Shown: in pieces, positions 1 to 8,100 of the stretch
How the letters are laid out: each line of letters begins with the position of its first letter
Position numbering within the stretch: the first letter of the stretch is position 1
From: a virus
Length of the DNA stretch: 20,658 bases
Reading direction: 5' to 3' (one strand)
IMG/VR virus record: IMGVR_UViG_3300025132_000390
Span: 1 to 20,658 of that record
Notes under the pieces: generated by a model
What the model was told of the DNA's origin: nothing
The model's database searches: none
The model's input: only the letters and a program-made list of their open reading frames with translations
Position numbers and translations under genes: made by a program

Positions 1-293
1 AGTATTCGTATATCTAATTCTGGATGTTGTTTTTTAATTAACAAATGTTTGGCTCTATCTTCAGTTGTCCATCTTCCTTTTGCCTCAACCAATATACCAT
101 TTGGTAATGTGAAATCTACCAAATAAGTACGTTTCTTTTCTGGTACTGTAAATGGTACGGTTGTACATTCATATATCTTTTTTGGATCTATTTTATGTTT
201 TGAAATTTGTTGAGCAACCTTACTTTCAAATCCTGATCTATAACCTTCTTTTATTGCCTTTTGCCGTGTTTTACTTTTGCTTCTCCAAGCCAT
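1..293 (-). CDS. T7 endonuclease I-like Holliday-junction resolvase, 3' end cut by window edge
   Basis: Structure-selective nuclease that resolves four-way DNA junctions and branched replication intermediates in the host cytoplasm, probably before packaging. I translated it by hand from the ATG at 293; 97 codons are visible before the left edge. T7 endonuclease I is 149 aa, so about two thirds is present. The match to T7 gp3 is clear from memory of that sequence: RSGFESKV near residue 19, then YLVDFTLPNGILVEAKGRW at 57-75 and HLLIKKQHPELDIRI at 83-97. The four catalytic residues of T7 (E20, D55, E65, K67) correspond to E23, D60, E70 and K72, with the same D-to-E and E-to-K spacing. AAAGG sits 7 bases before the start. 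It lies 19 bases downstream of the 168-aa structural gene, so it is probably cotranscribed with late genes. T4 itself uses endonuclease VII (gp49), so this is a different resolvase family in a T4-like context. Confidence 0.9.
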   Translation of the reverse strand, partial: MAWRSKSKTRQKAIKEGYRSGFESKVAQQISKHKIDPKKIYECTTVPFTVPEKKRTYLVDFTLPNGILVEAKGRWTTEDRAKHLLIKKQHPELDIRI

Positions 294-312
294 ATGTAAC
301 CTTTTATTTTAA

Positions 313-819
313 TTATGCAATTTTTATAGTAAACAACAATGGTTTAAATTTACCTGCAGTAGGATTACCTGAACTTGATGTTGTTTTAAAATATAAATTT
401 CTGTCAGATGTTGTATGCACTGCAGCATTTGATACTATATGCATACCCACAGTCTGCCCAGCTTCTCCTTGAGGACCTCCAAAGAATGACGTATGACATG
501 CATTTAATGCAAATCCTGCTGTCGCATTAGAATAAAGTCCATTTGTATCTAAAGCAACTATAGACGAATCTGACCCATTTTCAGCTGTTCCAACATTTAC
601 ACCCATGTCAGCAGCACTACCAATAGTAAAAGCTTGTGTACATAACATTCCAACTCCCATTAATATTGTATTGGCTGGTTGAGTAACTGCTCCAGATACT
701 GTAGTTGTTGCATCAGTTGCTAATGTTACTTCATCTCCTACAATTGTTTGGAATCCAAATTTTAATCCAATTGTTGAACCTGAAAATGGTTCTATAGTAT
801 TTACTTTTAATATACTCAT
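313..819 (-). CDS. Probable tail-fibre-like virion protein (168 aa)
   Basis: Small protein rich in Gly, Ala, Ser and Thr, with no signal peptide or membrane segment. It opens with MSILKVNTIEPFSGSTIGL. An N-terminal motif of the type LKVNTI...SG is common at the start of fibre-like or other appendage proteins in marine phages; that is general knowledge, not a search result. The remainder alternates short beta-prone stretches (TTTVSGAVTQ, NLYFKTTSSSGN) and ends in a hydrophobic strand, FKPLLFTIKIA, as expected of a beta-rich trimeric appendage. It is the last structural gene of the block, directly after the 754-aa lectin-like protein and 19 bases before the resolvase. Upstream of its ATG there is only a weak purine-rich stretch (AAGAAAG), plus one copy of the intergenic ATATTTATW motif. 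An exact role such as a fibre tip or decoration protein cannot be assigned. Confidence 0.6.
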   Translation of the reverse strand: MSILKVNTIEPFSGSTIGLKFGFQTIVGDEVTLATDATTTVSGAVTQPANTILMGVGMLCTQAFTIGSAADMGVNVGTAENGSDSSIVALDTNGLYSNATAGFALNACHTSFFGGPQGEAGQTVGMHIVSNAAVHTTSDRNLYFKTTSSSGNPTAGKFKPLLFTIKIA

Positions 820-836
820 AATTTTTCTTTCTTATT

Positions 837-845
837 AATAAATAT
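837..845 (-). promoter_or_regulatory. Intergenic ATATTTATW motif upstream of the 168-aa gene
   Basis: The coding strand reads ATATTTATT 17 bases before the ATG of the 168-aa gene and one base off the stop of the 754-aa gene. This is the weakest of four copies, since the last base differs, but it has the same placement close ahead of a start codon. Confidence 0.28.
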
Positions 846-3110
846 TTAATAATCCCACCTAACAATAAAATTCATATCTACATCATCTCTTTTTGTTATT
901 GGTTGTGCCATTTTACCTACTGCCAATAATCTGCAATCATCATCATATAATCCAATTGTTGTTATATACGGAAAAGCTGTTCCTGAAACAAACATATGTT
1001 TACGAAACTCACCTGGTAATGTATTTCTTTGATTTGTTTGACATGCATCACCAACAGTTGGTATTTGATATGTAGCTGATGGATTCATTGAAACATTGCA
1101 TAAATCTTTTGGTACTCGTACTAATACATTATTTTCATAAATTTTATGAGTACCTCTATATCGTAAATGCCAATTATTAAACCATGCACCTGAACCTGAA
1201 CTATATAATGGCATAGGCGATGTTATTACTAGTTGTGCATTTCTATAAAATGCATTTCCAACAACATTAGTTTGATATAATGATCCAGTTAAATAATCTC
1301 GATCTGATAATGATGTAATTGATTCTTCTGCTAGGCCATAATCATACATTCTAAATTCAGCTAGACCAAAATTATCATTTACCCAATCTCCATATACTTC
1401 TACTGTTGATCCAACCTCTTGAGATAATGTACCTCCATTATTAAATGCACCATAAACATTTAATTCAGAACCAGGTCTTGTTATAATAGAACCATTCGCT
1501 GTTACAGTAAGAGCTCCACGTACAGATAAATTTGCACCAGGATTCAATACTAATCTACCATCTACATTCATATCACCTTCAACTTGATAAAATCCTTTAT
1601 CGACAATTAATCCTTTTCGATCGACAGTTGATGTAACAAAACCAACATTATATGTATGATATCTTCCAAACATTAGATCAGATGCATTTGCATTTGGTTC
1701 TTGCGGTAATGAACCACTTGAACCAGTTGCAAATCCATTAATAAAAAAGCTAGCAGTTTGATTTAAATTTCGTACTGTGACATGTTGCCATGCATTCATA
1801 GAATTGTTAGTTCCTCCTGGCTCTGTTGTATTCATACTTGCTGATATATGCAATGCATTTGTCCCATCACTTGATTGGAAATGATATGTTGTTGTATTAT
1901 CTTGATTAACTGCTCCTATTACAAAAGGTGTACGAAAATTATTAAATGTTTGATCAATATCCGGCATTGGGATATTTTTGTCACGTTTTAATACACGTTT
2001 TGTTGTCTTTTTTATTAATTCAATTGATGGCTTTCTTGTTTTAAGTTGAGAACCTCCATCTTTTTTTGAACGACTTGCTTTTTGAATTCCATGATGAGAG
2101 TGTTCATGAACTCTAACACTTTTGACTGGACGTTTTTGCCATGTAGTAAGTTCATCAGTAAATTCTTCCTGTACAATACCTCCTTTTGAAAGTATTGATA
2201 CTTTTGAAATTGATCCATCAGTAAGAGCTTGAGAACCTCTTTCATACCAAAAAGATATTGTCCAATCATCACATCGACCAAATCTATTAAATAAATCATC
2301 ATGTGGTATACGAATATATGAACCAGTTTCATGAAACTTTCCTGCAAATCCTGACCCACGTGCTGCTGAATCTGGAAATGGTTGTTCATCAGGAGTTACT
2401 CCAACCATTAGACGCATTTTTTCATTCATTGAATCATAAAATCTTGAAAATTTTTCATCTCTTCCTAATGCATAACTTATATTAGAAACAGCTGATAATA
2501 TTTTTCCTCCATGATGTGATCCATCAAATTGTTGAGTTTCTCGTACATCTCGAAATGTTTCATTAAATGATAAATATAAAATGTTACGACTTGAAGATGC
2601 CATACTAGCTGTTTTTACTCTATGATCTCGTAAATTACCAAAAGTATCATCTTGACATCCCCAACCATATGATCCTGACATATCAAAACTTGCTGATACA
2701 GATCCTTTTTTAATTTTTTCTCCTACATCAAAATATGGTATTGTTAATACAGAACATGAAACATTTAAATATTTTTCTGCTGTTCTACGATCTGAAAGTT
2801 CCATTGTATTTCCGGGGTCATATGGAAATCTATAATAACGAGCATCTATACCTGCCCATATTACTGCTTTATTTCTTTTACGTCCTTGAAAATCGCTTTC
2901 ATCGCCAGTTACATTGAATAGTTCAGGATATATTTCTGTTTGTGCATGTAAAGGTGGTGGTACTGGAGCGAATTGTCCGTCGTGTCGATGAAATCCTGAT
3001 TCGGTTGTAAATCCTCTACTATCTAACTTATAATGTTTATACGCATAGAGAGGTTGTTGTTGGACGTCATTTGTTTTGATTGGATGAAAAACTGATGGTT
3101 CAATTGGCAT
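846..3110 (-). CDS. ConA/LamG-like tail protein with a nested beta-repeat insert (754 aa)
   Basis: Likely baseplate-periphery or adsorption protein that binds surface glycans. A concanavalin/LamG-type jelly roll is visible from about residue 253. GKFHETGSYIRIPHDDLFNRF and DDWTISFWYERG (281-292) form the first half. WQHVTVRNLNQTASFFINGFATG (441-463) and AEFRMYDYGLAEESI (584-598) form the later strands. Two stretches look inserted: a Lys/Arg/His-rich segment at about 311-385, and at about 500-575 some four units of roughly 20 residues built on LxVxG...G...PG, as in beta-roll or beta-helix folds. The last 40 residues begin YITTIGLY and match the C-terminus of the 423-aa protein next door. Residues 1-250 are not recognised. 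No good Shine-Dalgarno precedes the ATG, so translation may depend on coupling to the gene 23 bases upstream. Glycan binding is inferred from the fold; no catalytic motif was seen. Confidence 0.75.
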   Translation of the reverse strand: MPIEPSVFHPIKTNDVQQQPLYAYKHYKLDSRGFTTESGFHRHDGQFAPVPPPLHAQTEIYPELFNVTGDESDFQGRKRNKAVIWAGIDARYYRFPYDPGNTMELSDRRTAEKYLNVSCSVLTIPYFDVGEKIKKGSVSASFDMSGSYGWGCQDDTFGNLRDHRVKTASMASSSRNILYLSFNETFRDVRETQQFDGSHHGGKILSAVSNISYALGRDEKFSRFYDSMNEKMRLMVGVTPDEQPFPDSAARGSGFAGKFHETGSYIRIPHDDLFNRFGRCDDWTISFWYERGSQALTDGSISKVSILSKGGIVQEEFTDELTTWQKRPVKSVRVHEHSHHGIQKASRSKKDGGSQLKTRKPSIELIKKTTKRVLKRDKNIPMPDIDQTFNNFRTPFVIGAVNQDNTTTYHFQSSDGTNALHISASMNTTEPGGTNNSMNAWQHVTVRNLNQTASFFINGFATGSSGSLPQEPNANASDLMFGRYHTYNVGFVTSTVDRKGLIVDKGFYQVEGDMNVDGRLVLNPGANLSVRGALTVTANGSIITRPGSELNVYGAFNNGGTLSQEVGSTVEVYGDWVNDNFGLAEFRMYDYGLAEESITSLSDRDYLTGSLYQTNVVGNAFYRNAQLVITSPMPLYSSGSGAWFNNWHLRYRGTHKIYENNVLVRVPKDLCNVSMNPSATYQIPTVGDACQTNQRNTLPGEFRKHMFVSGTAFPYITTIGLYDDDCRLLAVGKMAQPITKRDDVDMNFIVRWDY
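1386..1613 (-). repeat. Degenerate ~20-residue beta-repeats inside the 754-aa protein
   Basis: Codons 500-575 encode about four imperfect units, each with an LxVxG-like strand, a second Gly turn and often a closing PG: MNVDGRLVLNPG, LSVRGALTVTANG...RPG, LNVYGAFNNGG...VG and VEVYGDW. The stretch sits between LamG-like strands, so it is best read as an inserted beta-roll or beta-helix segment. The repeats are visible in protein only; I see no clear nucleotide repeat. Confidence 0.55.
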
Positions 3111-3133
3111 ATCATATCGTTTATTTTATTTTT

Positions 3134-4405
3134 TTAAAAGTCTAGTTTTACTTTGACTAGAGCCTCTCTTGTAAAGTTTTTCAATAATGGCTGACTTAGT
3201 TTAGCAGTTGCTAACATTTCACGTCTTTCATTATATAAACCTATTGTTGTAATATATACTTGCGGATCTCTAATAAATGACGAATATGCTAATTCACCTA
3301 ATGAACCAGTCACAAATGTTGGATTATTTGAATAATTATATTCTGCATTTTTAACTCTAACAAAATAATAAGTTGATTTAACTTGTTCTGACGATCTTGC
3401 TTGAATACCACCATTTAAATCTGCTGGAGTTATACCATTTGATCCAGATAAGGATGTAAATAATTTCATAGTATTATCACCTTGAACTAGATTACCAGTC
3501 ACCGTTAAAAATCCTGCATGTTCATCTAATGAATCAGCATTAAGAACAGCTATTCCATGTTGTGGATATAACAATCCAAAATAAACTGGATTATCAGGTT
3601 GAAATGCATTATATCCTCCATCTATTGAACCTGAAATTAAATTATAAACTTGTCCTGATTCTCCTACTGCTGCAGATTGTAAACCTGAGTCATCAATAAT
3701 TTGATTCCATAAATTAGATCCATCTAGTTTAACATTTGAACCTGTATGTGCATTAACTGCCTCTGCTCCAAATCCACCTTCTAACATATGAGAACCTGAT
3801 AAATGTGCTAATGTCAATTCAAAATTTCCTGGATCTAATTTTTCTCTAACTCTTGCTCTATTAAAATTTAATACATAAATATGATCCGAATCAACACCAT
3901 TAAATGTAAATTTTCTATCATTAGGTGCTAATAACAATTGTGCATATTGTTTATAAATTGCACGAGACGGCGTATCATTATTTAAATTACCAGTTAAATC
4001 AACAGAACCTGAACCTGCTGAATGGCCATATGCCATAGATAATTCTGAATTAGCTGGAGTTGTAACACCAGGATCTGCAGAACTAAAAATTTCTTGATAA
4101 TATGTTTTTTGAGTTTGAGTTAATAAAGAAGATGTAAACATATTAACAAGACTACCAGTATTATTAAAAAACAATCCTCTTGTTACTGTTTCAATATTAT
4201 TTGGTAATATATCATTATGATGATCAAATTGAGTATAAATTCTTCCTAATCTTGCTCTTTGTGCTGCTGCATCTCTTTCTCGTATAATTTGATCTGCCAA
4301 CGTACGTGCTAACGTTTCTATTTGTGATCTACCACTAGAACCTCGTGCTGGACTTACTCTTGGTCCTCTAAATCTTGGCCTAATACTTCTTCTATATGCT
4401 ACCAT
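3134..4405 (-). CDS. Virion structural protein, probably baseplate or fibre connector (423 aa)
   Basis: Not matched to a named family. The first 35 residues are rich in Arg, Pro and Gly (MVAYRRSIRPRFRGPR...) and look disordered. Residues 27-55 (QIETLARTLADQIIRERDAAAQRARL) form a helix that could trimerise. From about residue 60 the chain is mixed alpha/beta with many SGS/TGS turns, typical of the other appendage proteins here. The last 40 residues, starting YITTIGLY and ending VKLDF, match the C-terminus of the 754-aa protein at 16 of 40 positions. The two probably attach to the same partner or share a capping or folding module. AAAGG and AAAGAA lie upstream of the ATG. The gene is 27 bases after the 216-aa gene and 23 bases before the 754-aa gene, within the run downstream of the gp7/GpI-like protein where fibre genes normally sit. 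Confidence 0.6.
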   Translation of the reverse strand: MVAYRRSIRPRFRGPRVSPARGSSGRSQIETLARTLADQIIRERDAAAQRARLGRIYTQFDHHNDILPNNIETVTRGLFFNNTGSLVNMFTSSLLTQTQKTYYQEIFSSADPGVTTPANSELSMAYGHSAGSGSVDLTGNLNNDTPSRAIYKQYAQLLLAPNDRKFTFNGVDSDHIYVLNFNRARVREKLDPGNFELTLAHLSGSHMLEGGFGAEAVNAHTGSNVKLDGSNLWNQIIDDSGLQSAAVGESGQVYNLISGSIDGGYNAFQPDNPVYFGLLYPQHGIAVLNADSLDEHAGFLTVTGNLVQGDNTMKLFTSLSGSNGITPADLNGGIQARSSEQVKSTYYFVRVKNAEYNYSNNPTFVTGSLGELAYSSFIRDPQVYITTIGLYNERREMLATAKLSQPLLKNFTREALVKVKLDF

Positions 4406-4432
4406 AATATTTCTTTACCTTTTATGTTTAAT

Positions 4433-5083
4433 TTATCTTGCCGCTGTTACAACTTGTACTTTTTTAACTGTTACTGAAATAGTTGTTCTTCCACCCGTTT
4501 CATTTCCTACAATTAAAATAGTTGCTGATTTATCTGCATCTAAATGTTCTTTTCCTGTTATTTCAAATTCCATACCAGATACTGTTACAGACTGAGCCGC
4601 TTCTGAATCACCAATAAATTGTGGTACAGATGCTGCTGATGCTCCTGCTCTTCGTGTTGCAACAATATCTACAACATCAGAATCTGACAATATTGCAGTA
4701 TATCCAAATCTTCTATTACCTCCTCCAAAGTTAACTGTATTTGGTCTAATTACTGTGCTCTCATTTGCTTCTAATTCTATAGATGTTTGAGATACTCTTA
4801 CTACAGGAATCCTTGCAGATCCTTTTGGTAATGTAACTAGTTTATATCTTAACATTTGAGTTTCATCTGGTAATGCTTCTACAACTGGCATATTTTCAAT
4901 TGCCGAGCCATAAAATGCAGTTCCTAATGGATGATCTGGATTATATAAATCATAATCTACTTCATCATCTGCTAATGCAAATTGTGTTATTCTAAATTCA
5001 TCTCTTCCACGAGCTAACAATTCTCTACCCTTTTTGGTAAGTATTGCATCTACTGTTATTGAATTATTATTTAAGTATCCCAT
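4433..5083 (-). CDS. Conserved-looking tail/baseplate protein of unknown role (216 aa)
   Basis: Begins MGYLNNNSITVDAILTKKG, followed by RELLARG and FRITQFALADDEVDYDLY. This N-terminal pattern is familiar to me from unnamed structural proteins of uncultured marine phages, but I cannot give it a name. The first 120 residues look like one domain. The C-terminal half (about 155-216) is a run of beta strands with alternating Val/Ile/Thr (SVTVSGMEFEITG, TTISVTVKKVQVV) that could be an Ig-like fold. There is no signal peptide or membrane segment. The start is supported by AGGGAA just upstream. The 58-base gap before it is the largest in the window and carries one ATATTTATW motif, so a new transcript may begin or be processed here. 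Its place directly after the giant baseplate protein suggests a role linking baseplate to fibres, which is inference only. Confidence 0.6.
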   Translation of the reverse strand: MGYLNNNSITVDAILTKKGRELLARGRDEFRITQFALADDEVDYDLYNPDHPLGTAFYGSAIENMPVVEALPDETQMLRYKLVTLPKGSARIPVVRVSQTSIELEANESTVIRPNTVNFGGGNRRFGYTAILSDSDVVDIVATRRAGASAASVPQFIGDSEAAQSVTVSGMEFEITGKEHLDADKSATILIVGNETGGRTTISVTVKKVQVVTAAR

Positions 5084-5111
5084 AGTATTCCCTAGCTTTT
5101 GTTTATTTTAA

Positions 5112-5120
5112 TATAAATAT
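5112..5120 (-). promoter_or_regulatory. Intergenic ATATTTATW motif upstream of the 216-aa gene
   Basis: The coding strand reads ATATTTATA, 28 bases before the ATG of the 216-aa gene, in the longest intergenic gap (5084-5141). On the plus strand it reads TATAAATAT, the T4 late-promoter core in the wrong orientation for these genes. The same motif occurs in three other gaps. Function is unproven: late promoter variant or AU-rich RNase E-type cleavage site. Confidence 0.35.
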
Positions 5121-5141
5121 GCTAATATATTAATTTCATCA

Positions 5142-8100
5142 TTATCTAATCCTTAAGTTACCAGGTATTCCATCTTGAGGATCTCTTTGGAATATTAATT
5201 GGTTAGGATTAACATTAAACACTTCTACTACTGGATTTCCATCAATAGCAGATACATCTGATCTAACATTGATTCCTGGTCCAGTTAATTTACACCCATT
5301 ATAAAATAAATTTTCTGTTTGTAGAAAATGATCATCCATATATGGAGCAGGTAAATGAGCAGATCTACTAGTATAATTTCCTGGATAAGATTCTACTAGT
5401 TTATGTTTTCTTTGTCCTAAGGTTGGATAAATTGTATCTCTATAACTTCCTTGTGATGAACTAATATATCTTTGATGATCTCTACCTATTTTAGTATCTC
5501 TACCTGTCGTATCTACTGGATGCATAGTATCACCAGCTGGTGCACTTCCACTAAATCCAAAATAAAATGTTTGTTTTTTAAATTCACTACTTTTTCTACA
5601 TTGATCATATACACCATCAATCATATGATCTGTCATGTCATAACACACTTTTTTAACTGTTATAATTGGAACCACTCTATCGAGAGTCACTTCAACACCA
5701 TTTTTAATTGGTAAGCCTGTATCAGATTCTACAGTTAAAAGATTTCTTATAAAAAATTCAACTTGTGGTTTTTTATTTTTTTCTAATTTTATATCTTTAA
5801 AATGAAAACTAGATGTATATCTAGATCTCTCATTGTTTGCATGTGTTACGATTTGCGGATTTGTACTTATTATTTGTTCTGCACCAATTATTCTGGTTTT
5901 AAAAATAGGCGCTGTTTCTGCACTTGCAGTCATAACTTTATACATAGATTCTTCTTGGATTGGTGCACCCGAACCAAAATTTCCATGCTTAGCATATCGT
6001 GGATGATATCCATGTGCATTGTCATATCCATGTGTAGAGTCCATATCTGTTGTTAAAATTCTTGCACCAAATGAAGCAGAAAATGGAGAATTAAATCCTG
6101 ATCCTGCATCGGCTGGTTGAGTATTTAATTCTTCTCCTTGAAACTCAAAAGATATATCTATTACAGTATCATATGATGATCTATATCCTAACATAAATCG
6201 TAAATAATCTGACGTATCTCCCCTATCTGCATCATAATTGCCTGCATATGATGAACTGTTTAAAGTAACTGCAAATTGTTCGTTTTGGTCACCGTACGGA
6301 CCTTGTAATAATAAAGCTCGGCCACCTTGATGTCTTGCACCATTAGGACCTATAGAAATTGTCCCTGGATGTGAATGAAAATAACCTCCTTGGATTGGTC
6401 CATATGGACCTCCTTTACTACGCCATTTACTAAAGACACGACCTTTTGCAACTTGTGCTGCAACACCATCATGGAAATTTTGTCCAGTTAATGAATGTGA
6501 TACTGAATATACAGCTTCGACTGATGCAGTAAACATAGGTGTCATATCTGCTGGAAATACTTCTTTCAAACAATAATCAGCTGATTGAGATGGAGAAGGT
6601 ATAGCTGGTATTTTACCTACATAATCTCCTACATCAGAATAACCTCCAGATCCTGTGTTAAGATGAACAATTGCCTCTGCAATTTTTAATGGTTCTGGAA
6701 TACTTGCTGATAAAGGTAATATAGATGCTGTTACAACTTTGATAGGTTCAGGTATTCTGCCATTAAACATTGGCTCTTCTTTTTGAGGCCTTCTTGTCAG
6801 TATAACTTTTGCTCTTTCTAACGTATGTGGTTCTACTAATAATCCCATAGCTTCATCAACACGTTCTGGTAACAATTGTTTTATTTGATTAAATAATGCA
6901 AAATCAAATTGACTAAATACTCTTAAATAAGCATTAATATCATTTGCATCATTATATTTTTTAAAATATTCAATAGAAAATACATCTAAATCAGGATATT
7001 CCGGTAAGAATTCATCATCAGGATCGCCTACAAAATCGTCTAATGCAACATCACCGACATGATTAAATATTTCTTTGTTTAATTGATCTGCATGAGAATA
7101 AAATAATCCTAATTTATTTGAATCTAATGGTGATAAATCAAAACTTGATCTTTCTGCAGAAGTTAATGGTGATAATTGTTTAAATAATTCATTATTTTCT
7201 AATCTAATTTTTTGAGATTTTGGTAATGTTCCTCCCAATGAAATTCCTTGCACATAATATGTTTCTTCAACTGGTTCATAATTTCCACGTTCTGAATTTA
7301 TAGGAGTTGGAAAATTAGATGCGGTTGCAAATGAATTTGCACCATCATTGTATGCAGGACTAAAATCTTTATATTTGTTTTGAGCTGGATGACTTGATGT
7401 TATAATTGTATCATATGTTCTATCAACAGCAATCATTTCAGTTCCTAATGGATAATGCCTTACCAATGTATCATATGATGCAGTTGGTGAAATTGAAGAT
7501 ACATATGACGTAGGATTCAATGTATGCAGATCAAATGTTTTTTGATCTAATACTTCTATCCATTCTCTATATTCTTGTATAGAACCTGAGAATGTTATTA
7601 TATTGTCAAAACTATTATCTTGCAGACTATGAGACAAATAATTGTTAACTAGTTGTCCACCACCAACAAATCCTGGGCCACCAAATTGACCTCCTAGGAA
7701 TGATTCCATAGCACCACCACCAGTAGATTCATGAACTTGGTTAGATCCTGTATCATAATATACATCCGTCGGATCACCTTCAGCTGCTCCATTCCAAGAA
7801 GCAGTGCTAGAATATGCTCTCCAATGACTAGCAGTTTCTGGTGTTATAGATAAACTTGCTGAATGTACAATTTTACCAGTTATATAATCTGATGCTTGTT
7901 GTACTTGAACATGATATTTTCCAGCTAAATTATCAGCTGCATTTGCTAATGCTAAAAATTCAGCTGTTGGAACAGCACCACTCACATTTAAATTATGTTG
8001 AGGTAATGATGATGTAGGTTGCCAATAATATCTCAAATTCCAAAAATTTCCATCATATATTGGAACCCATGGTGTAGATGCTGTCATTGGCATACCTAAT

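Noticed and set aside
152-472. Plus-strand 106-codon open frame
   Set aside because: It overlaps the T7 endonuclease I-like gene and the 168-aa gene on the other strand, has no family features, and reads as low-complexity hydrophobic sequence typical of antisense of AT-rich coding DNA.
2015-2389. Minus-strand 124-codon open frame inside the 754-aa gene
   Set aside because: A different frame within a well-supported lectin-like gene. Its Met/Leu/Gln/His-rich translation looks like a shadow.
5112-5120. TATAAATA read on the plus strand as a normal T4 late promoter
   Set aside because: It points away from the downstream gene and into the antisense of the preceding gene; no plus-strand gene exists to be transcribed. 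I kept only the strand-neutral statement that the motif is enriched in gaps.
5084-5141. Rho-independent terminator in the longest intergenic gap
   Set aside because: The gap is nearly all A/T. I see no GC-rich stem followed by a T run on the coding strand.
5472-6056. Plus-strand open frames opposite the giant baseplate gene (5472-5714 and 5802-6056)
   Set aside because: Cys/Ser/Ile/His-rich shadow translations without ribosome binding sites or motifs.
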